Shown here in pieces: positions 51,394 through 60,014 of a DNA stretch of 64,000 nt. The first letter of the stretch is position 1, and each line of letters opens with the position of its first letter. The notes below the pieces were generated by a model. That model saw nothing but the letters and a program-made list of their open reading frames with translations. It searched no databases and had not been told where the DNA came from. Source of the DNA: Deltaproteobacteria bacterium (GTDB lineage Bacteria; Myxococcota_A; UBA9160; SZUA-336); NCBI GenBank assembly GCA_029261925.1, contig JAJDAJ010000077.1, forward strand, positions 19,988 to 83,987. The letters are read 5' to 3'. Both the position numbers and the translations under genes were made by a program.

Positions 51394-52116
51394 ATGACGC
51401 GCTGGCTCCGACTGCTGCTGATCCTGGTACTGATCGCGCCCGTCGCCGCGCAGCTCGCCGGCTGTGCGAGCGAGCGCACCCCGGCGCCGGTGGACGGCGC
51501 CCCACCCGACCTCAACGAGCGCTTCCTGGCCGAGGACCTCGATGTCGATCGCTACATCGACATCTTCGAGGCCGAGTCGCGCGAGATCTACGCGCAGCGC
51601 GAGGGCATCGCCGCAGCGCTCGGCCTCGAGCCGGGCATGGCGGTCGCCGACGTCGGCGCCGGCACGGGCCTGTTCATGCCGGCATTCACCTCCCGGATCG
51701 GCGCGGCGGGGACGCTGTACGCGGTCGAGATCGCGCCGCGCTTCCTCGACCACCTGCGGCGCCGCGCGCGCGACGCGGGCCACGCCCAGGTGCAGGTGGT
51801 GCGCGCGACCGAGCACTCGGTCGAGCTGCCGGCGGCGTCGATCGACGTGGCCTTCGTCTGCGACACCTACCATCACTTCTCGGATCCGGCCTCCACGCTC
51901 GCGAGCCTGCGCGCGGCGCTGCGACCGGGCGCAAGCCTGGTGATCGTGGACTTCGAGCGCGTTCCGGGAGAGACCCCGGACTGGGTGCTCGAGCACGTGC
52001 GCGCCGGCAAGGACGTCTTCATCGCGGAGATCGAGGCGGCCGGCTTCGAGCTCGTGGAGGAGCTCGAGATCGACGGCCTCGAGCAGAACTACGTGCTGCG
52101 CTTCCGGCGACCCTAG
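51394..52116 (+). CDS. lipoprotein with SAM-methyltransferase fold
   Basis: A 240-residue protein with a lipoprotein signal peptide: a charged head, hydrophobic core and the lipobox LAGC, lipidated Cys24. The rest is a class I methyltransferase domain with VADVGAGTGLFMP, YAVEIAPRFLDHL, FVCDTYHHFSDP and LRPGASLVIVDFER. SAM is made in the cytoplasm, so a lipid-anchored methyltransferase outside the membrane is puzzling; such fusions recur in several environmental lineages. It is followed nine bases later by an amino-acid permease gene, an apparent operon. Confidence 0.8.
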   Translation: MTRWLRLLLILVLIAPVAAQLAGCASERTPAPVDGAPPDLNERFLAEDLDVDRYIDIFEAESREIYAQREGIAAALGLEPGMAVADVGAGTGLFMPAFTSRIGAAGTLYAVEIAPRFLDHLRRRARDAGHAQVQVVRATEHSVELPAASIDVAFVCDTYHHFSDPASTLASLRAALRPGASLVIVDFERVPGETPDWVLEHVRAGKDVFIAEIEAAGFELVEELEIDGLEQNYVLRFRRP

Positions 52117-52125
52117 CGCCGGCCC

Positions 52126-53409
52126 ATGAGCTGGGAGCGACGCCGGCTCGGTGCCGCGAGCGTCGCGGCGCTGGTGGTGGGGAACATGATCGGCGCGGGC
52201 GTGTTCACCACGTCGGGCCTGGCGCTCGCGGACCTGGGTTCCCCGCATCGCGTGCTCCTGGCCTGGGGCGTGGGGGGAGCGATCGCGCTCTGCGGCGCGC
52301 TGAGCTACGGCGGGATCGCCACGCGGCTCCCGCGCTCGGGTGGCGAGTACACCTTCCTGGCCGAGATCGTGCACCCGGCCGCGGGGTTCGCCGCGGGCTG
52401 GATCTCCCTGCTGGCCGGCTTCACGGCGCCGCTTGCGCTGGCCGGCCTGGTGCTCGACGCCTACCTGGGGCCGGCGCTGGGGACCGAGCTGCCTCCGCGA
52501 CTGGCCGGCTCGGCGGCGATCGTGCTCGCGGGTACGCTGCACGGCGTGCGCCTGGGCGGCGGCGTGCGCGGTCAGAACCTGGCGGTGGCGCTCAAGCTCG
52601 CCGCGACGCTGGCCTTCGCCGTCTGGGGCCTCGCGCGGATCGCCGGGCGCGACGCGCTTCCGCCGACGGCCGCGCCGCCCGTGCCCTTCGATCCCGGTGC
52701 GTTCGCCGTGAGCCTGGTCTGGATCTCGTTCGCGTACGCCGGCTGGAACGCGGTGGTGTACCTGGCCAGCGAGGTCCGCGACCCGGAGCGGAGCCTGGCG
52801 CGATCCATGTGGCTGTCCACGCTCGGGGTCACGGCGCTCTACCTGCTGCTGAACGCGGTCTTCCTGTACGCCGCGCCGGCGGCCGAGCTCGCGGGTCGGG
52901 CCGACGTCGCCGCCGTGGCCGCGTCGCACCTCGGCGGCGAGCCGCTGCGCCGCGGCGTGGCGCTGCTGGTCGCGCTGGCGCTGTTCACGACGATCTCGGC
53001 CACGGTGATGGCGGGTCCGCGCGTCTACGCGCAGATGGCGCGCGACGGCCTGCTGCCGGCGTGGCTGCTGCGCGGGCACGACGCGCCGACCGCGGCCATC
53101 GCGGCGCAGGTGCTGCTGGCGCTCGGCGTGCTCTGGGTCGCGGAGCTCGCGCAGCTGCTGTCGTACCTGGGCTTCACCCTCGGGCTCTGCTCCGCGGCGA
53201 CCGTGCTCGCGGGCGTGCGGCTGCGCCGGCGCGAGGGCGCCGCCGCGGTGCCGATGCCGGGCTACCCGGTCACGCCGGCGCTCTTCGTGGGCTTCACCGT
53301 GGCGAGCGCGGGCTTCCTGGTGGCGCGCGACCCCTGGCCGGCGGCGCTCGGTGCACTGACGGCCGCCGCCGGCCTGCCGCTGTACGCCCTCGCGCGGCGG
53401 CGCGGCTGA
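52126..53409 (+). CDS. APC-family amino acid permease
   Basis: A 427-residue APC-superfamily permease with about twelve membrane segments. The first helix has LVVGNMIGAGVFTTSG, the family hallmark, and helix 6 has FAYAGWNAVVYLASEVRDPER. It lies nine bases after the lipoprotein methyltransferase gene. It probably moves an amino acid or related compound by proton or sodium coupling. No more specific call is possible. Confidence 0.86.
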   Translation: MSWERRRLGAASVAALVVGNMIGAGVFTTSGLALADLGSPHRVLLAWGVGGAIALCGALSYGGIATRLPRSGGEYTFLAEIVHPAAGFAAGWISLLAGFTAPLALAGLVLDAYLGPALGTELPPRLAGSAAIVLAGTLHGVRLGGGVRGQNLAVALKLAATLAFAVWGLARIAGRDALPPTAAPPVPFDPGAFAVSLVWISFAYAGWNAVVYLASEVRDPERSLARSMWLSTLGVTALYLLLNAVFLYAAPAAELAGRADVAAVAASHLGGEPLRRGVALLVALALFTTISATVMAGPRVYAQMARDGLLPAWLLRGHDAPTAAIAAQVLLALGVLWVAELAQLLSYLGFTLGLCSAATVLAGVRLRRREGAAAVPMPGYPVTPALFVGFTVASAGFLVARDPWPAALGALTAAAGLPLYALARRRG

Positions 53410-53419
53410 CGCGGCGCTC

Positions 53420-55996
53420 TCAGGCCGCCTCGGGCACCCGGGCCTCGGTGCGCTGCGCGCCCTCGGGGCCGAAGGGATGGAAGGTGAGCACCAGCGCGGG
53501 CATCAGCAGGAAGTCCGCGATCAGCGCGCTGACGATGGTCGTGGCCAGCAGGATCCCGTAGGTGGCCTGGCTGTCGAGCACCGAGAGCACCAGCACCAGG
53601 AACCCGCAGACCAGGGCCGCCGAGGTGATCAGCAGCGCGCGGCCGACGTCGACCAGCGCGCGGCGCAGGGCCTCGACGTAGTCGCCGCAGAGACCGAACT
53701 CGTACCGGTAGCGCGAGACCAGGTGGATGGTGTCGTCGACCGCGATGCCGATGGCGACCGCGGCGATGGTGATCTTGCTGTAGTCGAGGAAGACCCCCGA
53801 CCAGCCCATCACCCCCAGCGCCAGCAGCACGGGCGACAGGTTCGGCACCATCGAGATCAGGCCGGTCGACAGCGAGCGGAAGATCGCGACCATCATCGCA
53901 GCGATCACGACGAACGCGAGCGTGAACCCCAGGATCTGGCTCGACACGATGTAGTCCATCAGCTTGAGCCAGAGCGCACCGATGCCCGTCAGCTCCACGC
54001 TCGACGCCTCCAGAGGCGATCCTTCGAGCGCAGCATCGATCCTCGCGACGAGCTTTGCCGTCTCCCGGGTCGGGGCCAGCGCCAGGCGCAGCTCGACACT
54101 GGCGCGGCGGTAGTCGGCCGAGACGTATTCCTCGGTCTCCTCGCCCCCCGAGCTCTCGTACAGGATCAGGTACTGGGCCACGAGCTCGCGGCTCTCCGGG
54201 ATGACGTGGTGAGCGGGGTCGCCGCCGTGGAAGACCTGGTTCAGGTCCTCGAGCACGTCGACCAGCGAGTAGCTCTTGCGAACCAGAGGCTGGTGCTCGG
54301 CGGCGATCTCCTGGACGCGCTTCATCTCGCGCAGGACGGCGGGCTCCTTGATCCCCTCGCTCTCGCCCGCGTCGAACAGGTAGATCACGTTCGTGGTGCC
54401 GCCCATCACGCGGTCGACGCGCTCGATGACCGCCTTGAGCGGCACCTTGTCGGAGAAGTCGTCGAGCCAGTTAGAGTCCACGATCAGGCGCGTGATCCCG
54501 ATGCCCGAGAGCACGAACAGGGCGCCGAAGCTCGCCAGGATCGCCCGGCGGTGGCGCACGTCGAACGCGGCGATCGCCAGCAGAACGTCGCGGGTCAGCG
54601 CGCCACCCTTGCCTCCGCGCGGTGGCCCGCGGCGCTCGAAGAGCGCCAGCGTGAGTCCGCCGGCGAGCGCGGCCGCGCCCACGCCACACGCCAGCGCGAC
54701 CGCCGGGTCCAGCGAGCCCGCGGTCGCGAGGTAGCCCGCGCCCAGACCGACCAGCGCCGCGAGGATCGCCAGCTCGATGCGCGCCATCGAGAGCAGCGCC
54801 ATCAGCAGCGTCACGGACATCACGAACGCCGCCATCACCCCGAAGGCGCCGTAGGCGCCGGAGTGGGCGATGCTCTTGATCGGCACGAACGCCATCGAGC
54901 CGAAGCCGACCGCGGTGGTCAGGCTGGTCATGAGACACGGCGTGCCGACCAGATGCATGGACTGCACCAGCGCCTCGCGCCGGTCTCCGAGCCTGGCGTA
55001 GCGCGTGCGGAACTCGGACAGGATGTGCACCGAGTGGGCGACCCCGATCGCGGTCAGCAGGGTCGGGATGCTCCCGAAGCCCATGTCGAGCTTCCAGCCC
55101 AGCAGCGCGATGAAGGCCACGCAGAAGATCACGCAGAGCTGCACCACGGCGATCGGCGCCAGCGCGCTGACGAACGAGCGGAAGGTGAGCAGCAGCAGCG
55201 CCGCGATCACGCAGGAGGTGATGAAGTCGAGCCTCGGGCTCTCGTACGCGATCACGCGGTTGTAGATCGCGTTCAGCGGCACGTCGCCCGAGTGGTAGAA
55301 GCGCAGGTCGGAGTACTCGGGCCTCGCCAGGATCTTCTCGATCGCGTCGTCGGTGACCTGCGGGTACAGGTTCTCCAGCGCGTCGCCCTTCGCCGGATCG
55401 AGGCGGATCGCCTCGGGCGGATCCGTGCTCGAGCGATCCATCTTGATGATGATGGCGCCGTGCGTCCCGTCGGCGCTGGCGATCCCGCCCACCAGCATGG
55501 GCTTGCTCAGGTACTGCGCTCGCAGGTCTAGCAGCTCCTGCTGGGTGGCGGGAAGCCCGTCGCTCAGCTTGCTGATCTCGATGCCGTCGGGCACCCCGAT
55601 CGTGAGCTCCGCATTGGTGAGCGACTTGACCTCGTAGATGAACGGGACCTCGTCCTCGAGCGCACGGGTCAGCTCGTCGACGCGGCGCATGATCTCGAGG
55701 TTCCAGGGCCCGTGCTCGTGATCGGGCGCCTCGTACAGGATGTAGGAGACCTCGTCGGAGCCGAAGTCATCCCGGTAGCGCTCGTAGGCCAGGAACGCGG
55801 GGTCCCCGGGATCGAAGTAGGCCTCGTAGCTGTTGTCGATCCGCACCTGGCCAGCCAGGGTCATCGCGCCCGCGAGCAGCGCGACGCAGGTGGCGACGAC
55901 CCACCAGCGGTGGTCGTACGAGAAGCCCGCGATGCGTGCGAAGCGCGCGTTCAGCGCCTCGACCAGTGCGTGGGGCGGGTCGCCGGGCTCGGCCAT
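53420..55996 (-). CDS. RND-family exporter, MMPL/HpnN-like
   Basis: An 858-residue RND exporter of the MMPL or HpnN hopanoid type. Two halves each have a first helix, a large periplasmic domain and a five-helix block (FITSCVIAALLLLTFRSF with GIGVAHSVHILSEFRTRY; and FVVIAAMMVAIFRSLS with GIAVDDTIHLVSRYRYEF). The GxxxD-type proton-relay segment is most like HpnN. Such exporters move lipids or hopanoids to the outer membrane. GGAGGGAG lies before the ATG at 55996. It stands alone; the lipid cargo is unknown. Confidence 0.88.
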   Translation of the reverse strand: MAEPGDPPHALVEALNARFARIAGFSYDHRWWVVATCVALLAGAMTLAGQVRIDNSYEAYFDPGDPAFLAYERYRDDFGSDEVSYILYEAPDHEHGPWNLEIMRRVDELTRALEDEVPFIYEVKSLTNAELTIGVPDGIEISKLSDGLPATQQELLDLRAQYLSKPMLVGGIASADGTHGAIIIKMDRSSTDPPEAIRLDPAKGDALENLYPQVTDDAIEKILARPEYSDLRFYHSGDVPLNAIYNRVIAYESPRLDFITSCVIAALLLLTFRSFVSALAPIAVVQLCVIFCVAFIALLGWKLDMGFGSIPTLLTAIGVAHSVHILSEFRTRYARLGDRREALVQSMHLVGTPCLMTSLTTAVGFGSMAFVPIKSIAHSGAYGAFGVMAAFVMSVTLLMALLSMARIELAILAALVGLGAGYLATAGSLDPAVALACGVGAAALAGGLTLALFERRGPPRGGKGGALTRDVLLAIAAFDVRHRRAILASFGALFVLSGIGITRLIVDSNWLDDFSDKVPLKAVIERVDRVMGGTTNVIYLFDAGESEGIKEPAVLREMKRVQEIAAEHQPLVRKSYSLVDVLEDLNQVFHGGDPAHHVIPESRELVAQYLILYESSGGEETEEYVSADYRRASVELRLALAPTRETAKLVARIDAALEGSPLEASSVELTGIGALWLKLMDYIVSSQILGFTLAFVVIAAMMVAIFRSLSTGLISMVPNLSPVLLALGVMGWSGVFLDYSKITIAAVAIGIAVDDTIHLVSRYRYEFGLCGDYVEALRRALVDVGRALLITSAALVCGFLVLVLSVLDSQATYGILLATTIVSALIADFLLMPALVLTFHPFGPEGAQRTEARVPEAA

Positions 55997-56147
55997 CGAT
56001 GGACTCCCTCCGCAGGAGACAGGGACGGATCGCGCGCATCCTACCCGGCGCCGGCCCCGGGCTGCGGCCGGGCCGGGACCCCGCTACCCGCCAGCGCGCG
56101 AAGTGGCATACTGGGACACCAACGCCCCCGAACCGCGGAGCCTCCCG

Positions 56148-57275
56148 ATGTACAAGGGATATCGCTACATCGATTCCGACGCCCACGTGCTCGAGCCCCA
56201 CGACATGTGGGAGAAGTATCTCGAGCCCGAATTCCACGACTTCATGCCGCGGCACACGGTGGACTACGTGGGCGACCCGCCGGCCTGGAACCTCGAGATC
56301 CGCGTCCTGGGCTCGGTGATGCCGAACTTCCCGATGGGTCAGGGTGTGGCCGTACCGGGCCTGAAGGAGGCCTACGGCGACTACATCTCGCGCGGCTTCA
56401 GCGGCGAGTGCTACCGCGAGGTCCTCGACCGGACCGGCATCGACTACATGATCGTCTACCCGACGGTCGGGCTGTACTGCACGGCCGCCCCGGGCCTCAC
56501 GCCCGCGGCCGCGGCCGCCTACCGGCGCGCGTACAACAACTGGCTCTTCGACTTCTGCCGCGACGCCGGCCCTCGCGTGCTCGGCGCGGGCTCGATCGAC
56601 CTGCGCGACGTGGACGAGGCGCGGCGCGAGGCCCGGCGCTGCGTGCGCGAGCTCGGCTTCCGGGTGATCACGCTCAACCCGGAGCCGGTGGTGCCGATCC
56701 CGCTGCACGACCCGCACTTCGACCCGCTCTGGAAGGAGATCTCGGAGCTGGGCGTTCCGGTCGGCGTGCACGTGGCAGCGGGCACGTCGCTCCACCAGGT
56801 CGGGACCGAGTACTTCCCGCAGTGGACCATGGGCCGGCCGCTGTGCGCGTTCACGATCGGGAACATGATCGCCTGCCTGTCGTTCGTGGGCGGCGGCGTG
56901 CTGGCGCGCTTCCCCGACCTGCGCGTGGTGTACCTGGAGTCGGGGGCCGGCTGGGCCGCGTTCTGGCTCGACCGCATGAAGGCGGGCGTGCAGGGCGTCC
57001 AGCGCAAGTGGGACATGCCGGGCATGGCGCTGAACCCGATCGAGTACTTCCAGCGCCAGTGCTTCATCGCCGCCGACCCCGACGATCCGGGGATCGCGCT
57101 GGTGCAGCAGACGCTGGGCGACGACTGCATCGTGACCGCCACCGACTTCGGCCACGCCGAGGGCATGCACTACCAGAGCGCGATCGACGACATCCTGGAG
57201 CTGCCCGACGTCTCCGACGAGCTGCGCCGCAAGATCATGTGGGACAACCCGGCGCGGCTCTACGGTCTCGCCTGA
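56148..57275 (+). CDS. amidohydrolase-2 family protein
   Basis: A 375-residue amidohydrolase_2 protein. It starts YKGYRYIDSDAHVLEP (Asp-x-His first motif), with HDMWEKYLEPEF as in many catabolic members, metal His in VGVHVAAGT and the catalytic Asp in TATDFGHAEG. The ATG at 56148 is preceded by an extended -10 TG-G-CATACT (56104-56112) about 36 bases upstream and a weak ribosome site. It is convergent with an MFS gene. Probably acts on a ring-cleavage intermediate or lactone; similar proteins are common in steroid- and terpene-degrading bacteria. Confidence 0.87.
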   Translation: MYKGYRYIDSDAHVLEPHDMWEKYLEPEFHDFMPRHTVDYVGDPPAWNLEIRVLGSVMPNFPMGQGVAVPGLKEAYGDYISRGFSGECYREVLDRTGIDYMIVYPTVGLYCTAAPGLTPAAAAAYRRAYNNWLFDFCRDAGPRVLGAGSIDLRDVDEARREARRCVRELGFRVITLNPEPVVPIPLHDPHFDPLWKEISELGVPVGVHVAAGTSLHQVGTEYFPQWTMGRPLCAFTIGNMIACLSFVGGGVLARFPDLRVVYLESGAGWAAFWLDRMKAGVQGVQRKWDMPGMALNPIEYFQRQCFIAADPDDPGIALVQQTLGDDCIVTATDFGHAEGMHYQSAIDDILELPDVSDELRRKIMWDNPARLYGLA

Positions 57276-57300
57276 GGACGCGGCCCGGTTCGCCGCCGGC

Positions 57301-58575
57301 TCAGGTCGGGCGCGTCTCCGGAACGCGCACGCCGATCAGGATCAGACCGGAGACGGCCAGCAGGAAGACGCCGAAGCCAAAGGTGAGCCGGTAGTCGTCG
57401 CCGCTCCAGTCGATCAGCAGGCCGCCGAGCCACGGGATGGCCACGCTGAACGGCAGGCGGAACGGGCTCATCAGGCCGGCGACCCGGCCGAAGATGCTCG
57501 GGCCGAAGCAGGCGCTGAGCAGCATCGCGGGCAGCGGCAGCAGTGCCCCGGTGCCCAGGCCGAAGCCGACGCCCGCGGCGAAGGCCATCGAGAGCGAAGG
57601 GCGCGCGATCAGCATGAGCCAGGCGCTCGCCTGCAGCACCAGCAGCGCCCAGATCAGCCGCCGGATGTCCACGCGGTCCGCGATCGCCGCCACGCCCAGC
57701 TTGCCCGCGATGCTGAAGACGGCCGTGACCGAGAGCACCAGCGCCGCGCGCGTGCGCGGCACCCCCAGGCTCTCGAGGAAGGGCACCAGGAACAGGCCAT
57801 GGTACAGGGCAGCGCTGAACACGAGCCCCAGACCGGCCGTGAGGAACCAGAAGTTCGGCTGACGCAGCAGGGCGCCGGACGAGGGCGCGGCGACCTCCGG
57901 CGCCGCGTCCGAGCCCGGCGGCGGCGCCAGGCCGTCGGGATGCTGGCCCAGGTCGGAGGGCCGGCCAACCACCAGCCAGGCCAGCACCGGTGCGACGAGG
58001 ACCGCCGCTCCGATGGCGAGCACGGCGATCGCGTCGCGCCAGCCGACGCTCTCGATCAGCTCCGCGGCGAGCAGCGGCACGAACAGGCCCGGCACGCCGA
58101 TGCCGAGCGCCGCGATCGACAGCGCGAGCCCGCGGCGCAGCGTGAACCAGCGCACCAGCAGCACGTGGACCGGCAGCATGCCGTACATCATCATCCCGCC
58201 CACGGCGAGCGCGAGCGCGAGACCCGCCTGCCAGAGCGCCTGCGCGCGAGACAGGAGCAGCAGTCCGGCGAGCATGACGACGACGCCCGCGAGCATGATC
58301 GCGCGGATCGAGCGGCGGTCGAGCGCGGGGCCCAGGAACGGTCCGAGCAGGCCGCCGGTCAGCAGGAAGATCGAGTAGCCCAGACCCATCGAGGCCATGG
58401 GCGCGCTGAACTCGGTCGCGACCGGGACCACGAACACGCCGTAGGCGCTGATCAGGCCCATCCCGAGCATCTGCGCGACGATACCCACCGCCACGATCCG
58501 CCAGCCGTGAAACGGCGCCCGCTCCGCGGGGCGCGGCTCCGGGGCTTCGGCCGGCGCCGGGGCTGGGATCGTCAT
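57301..58575 (-). CDS. MFS transporter, oxalate/monocarboxylate-like
   Basis: A 424-residue MFS carrier with the layout of the OFA/monocarboxylate group: a Pro-rich head, first helix GWRIVAVGIVAQMLGMGLISAYGVF, then LGPALDRRSIRAIML and RWFTLRRGLALSIAALG. The ATG at 58575 (MTIPAPAPAE) is eight bases after TG-G-TAAGGT, an extended -10, so the transcript is near-leaderless; a GTG at 58593 overlaps that promoter and is less likely. Back to back with another MFS gene. Probably imports an organic acid. Confidence 0.84.
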   Translation of the reverse strand: MTIPAPAPAEAPEPRPAERAPFHGWRIVAVGIVAQMLGMGLISAYGVFVVPVATEFSAPMASMGLGYSIFLLTGGLLGPFLGPALDRRSIRAIMLAGVVVMLAGLLLLSRAQALWQAGLALALAVGGMMMYGMLPVHVLLVRWFTLRRGLALSIAALGIGVPGLFVPLLAAELIESVGWRDAIAVLAIGAAVLVAPVLAWLVVGRPSDLGQHPDGLAPPPGSDAAPEVAAPSSGALLRQPNFWFLTAGLGLVFSAALYHGLFLVPFLESLGVPRTRAALVLSVTAVFSIAGKLGVAAIADRVDIRRLIWALLVLQASAWLMLIARPSLSMAFAAGVGFGLGTGALLPLPAMLLSACFGPSIFGRVAGLMSPFRLPFSVAIPWLGGLLIDWSGDDYRLTFGFGVFLLAVSGLILIGVRVPETRPT

Positions 58576-58583
58576 CGACCGCG

Positions 58584-58589
58584 ACCTTA
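58584..58589 (-). promoter_or_regulatory. -10 element for the monocarboxylate-like MFS gene
   Basis: TAAGGT on the minus strand, preceded by TG and one base, ends eight bases before the ATG at 58575. Confidence 0.45.
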
Positions 58590-58641
58590 CCACGCCGTCC
58601 GGCGCCCTCCGCGCCGGGACGTGTGCTCGCGCCGATCGGGG

Positions 58642-58647
58642 TACGCT
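58642..58647 (+). promoter_or_regulatory. -10 element for the GPH-type MFS gene
   Basis: TACGCT ends eight bases before the ATG at 58656, so a leader of at most a base or two is predicted. No ribosome site is seen. Confidence 0.4.
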
Positions 58648-58655
58648 GCGCGCTC

Positions 58656-59996
58656 ATGACCTCGCAAACGCTCGCGCGCCGCGCCGCGATCGCGTACGCG
58701 CTGCCCAGCGCGGGCTTCATGTGGCTGCAGCTCGTCTACAACCACTACGTCTTCAAGTACGCGGTGGACGTGCTGCTCATCCCGAGCGCCGTCATGGGCG
58801 CGATCCTCTTCGGCACGCGGATCTGGGACGCGGTCTCCGATCCGCTGGTGGGCTACCTGACCGACGGCACGCGCGCGGCGTCGGGGCGACGCAGGCCGTG
58901 GCTGCTCGGCTCGCTCGGACCGGTCGCGCTGGCGACGTTCCTGCTCTGGAACCCGCCGGGCGTTCTCGAGGGCACGCTGCTCGTGGCCTGGATGCTCGGG
59001 GCGATCCTGCTCTGGGAGACCGCCATGACCAGCTTCTCCCTGCCCTACTACGCCCTGGGCGCGGAGATCACCATGGACCACCACGACCGCACGCGCGTGG
59101 CGGGCTACCGCCACGTCTTCGGCGGCTTCGGCCAGCTCGCCGCGATCGCGTCGGTCGGGATGCTCACCAGCGCGGTCGCGCCGCGGCAGACGGCCTTCTG
59201 GCTGCAGCTCCTCGGGCTGCCGCTGGTCTGCGGGCTGATGCTGGTCGCGATCCTGCAGCTACGCGAGCCGCTGGAACACCGCACGCGCGGTGCACGGCGC
59301 TCGTTCGGCGCATTCGTGGACATCGTGCGCAACGTGCACCTGATGTGGCTCTCGGCGATCCTGTTCTTCGAGATCTGCGGCTCGGCCGCGATCGGCGTCT
59401 TCGCGGCCTTCGTCTGCGAGTACGTGATCGGCAGCGCCGGTCTGTTCGCGGTCCTCTTGCTGGCGATGCAGCTCGCGTCCTACGCGGCGACGCCCCCGGT
59501 CGTGAAGCTCTCCCGCCGCTGGGGCAAGAAGCGCGCCTGGGCGGCGGCGATCGTGCTGCAGGCCAGCGGCTACCTCGGAATGCTCGGCGTGGGCCCGGGC
59601 GACGCGGCCTGGGCGATCGCCTGCTTCGTGCTGCTCGGCGTGGGGGCCGCCGGCGCGAGCGTCGCCGGCCTGTCGATCATGGCCGACACGGTGGACTACG
59701 ACGAGCATCGCAGCGGCGAGCGCAAGGAGGCCATGCACTACTCCGCCATCAACCTGACGCGCAAGCTCGCCTTCGGCTCGATGGCGATGATCGGCGGCCT
59801 GGCGCTGGGCTGGATCGGCTTCGAGCCCAACGCCGAGCAGTCCGCCGACACGCTCGCCGCGCTGCGCCGGCTGTTCGCGCTGCTGCCGGGCGGCGCGATG
59901 CTGATCGCGCTGGCGCTGCTCGCCCGCTTCCGGCTCGACGAGCACGAGCACGCGCGCATCCGCGCGGACCTCGACGCCCGCAACGCCGACGGCTGA
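58656..59996 (+). CDS. MFS transporter, GPH/MFS_2 type
   Basis: A 446-residue carrier of the glycoside-pentoside-hexuronide (MFS_2) type. Signature parts are FGTRIWDAVSDPLVGYLTDGTRAASGRRRPW in pieces and the mid-loop LPYYALGAEITMDHHDRTRVAGYRHVF. The late cytoplasmic loop ADTVDYDEHRSGERKEAMHYS is also typical. Such carriers take up sugars, or in environmental bacteria various lipids and glycosides, with a cation. It is divergent from the other MFS gene, with both transcripts lacking leaders. Substrate unknown. Confidence 0.87.
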   Translation: MTSQTLARRAAIAYALPSAGFMWLQLVYNHYVFKYAVDVLLIPSAVMGAILFGTRIWDAVSDPLVGYLTDGTRAASGRRRPWLLGSLGPVALATFLLWNPPGVLEGTLLVAWMLGAILLWETAMTSFSLPYYALGAEITMDHHDRTRVAGYRHVFGGFGQLAAIASVGMLTSAVAPRQTAFWLQLLGLPLVCGLMLVAILQLREPLEHRTRGARRSFGAFVDIVRNVHLMWLSAILFFEICGSAAIGVFAAFVCEYVIGSAGLFAVLLLAMQLASYAATPPVVKLSRRWGKKRAWAAAIVLQASGYLGMLGVGPGDAAWAIACFVLLGVGAAGASVAGLSIMADTVDYDEHRSGERKEAMHYSAINLTRKLAFGSMAMIGGLALGWIGFEPNAEQSADTLAALRRLFALLPGGAMLIALALLARFRLDEHEHARIRADLDARNADG

Positions 59997-60014
59997 CGCC
60001 TCCCGGCCGCCGGC

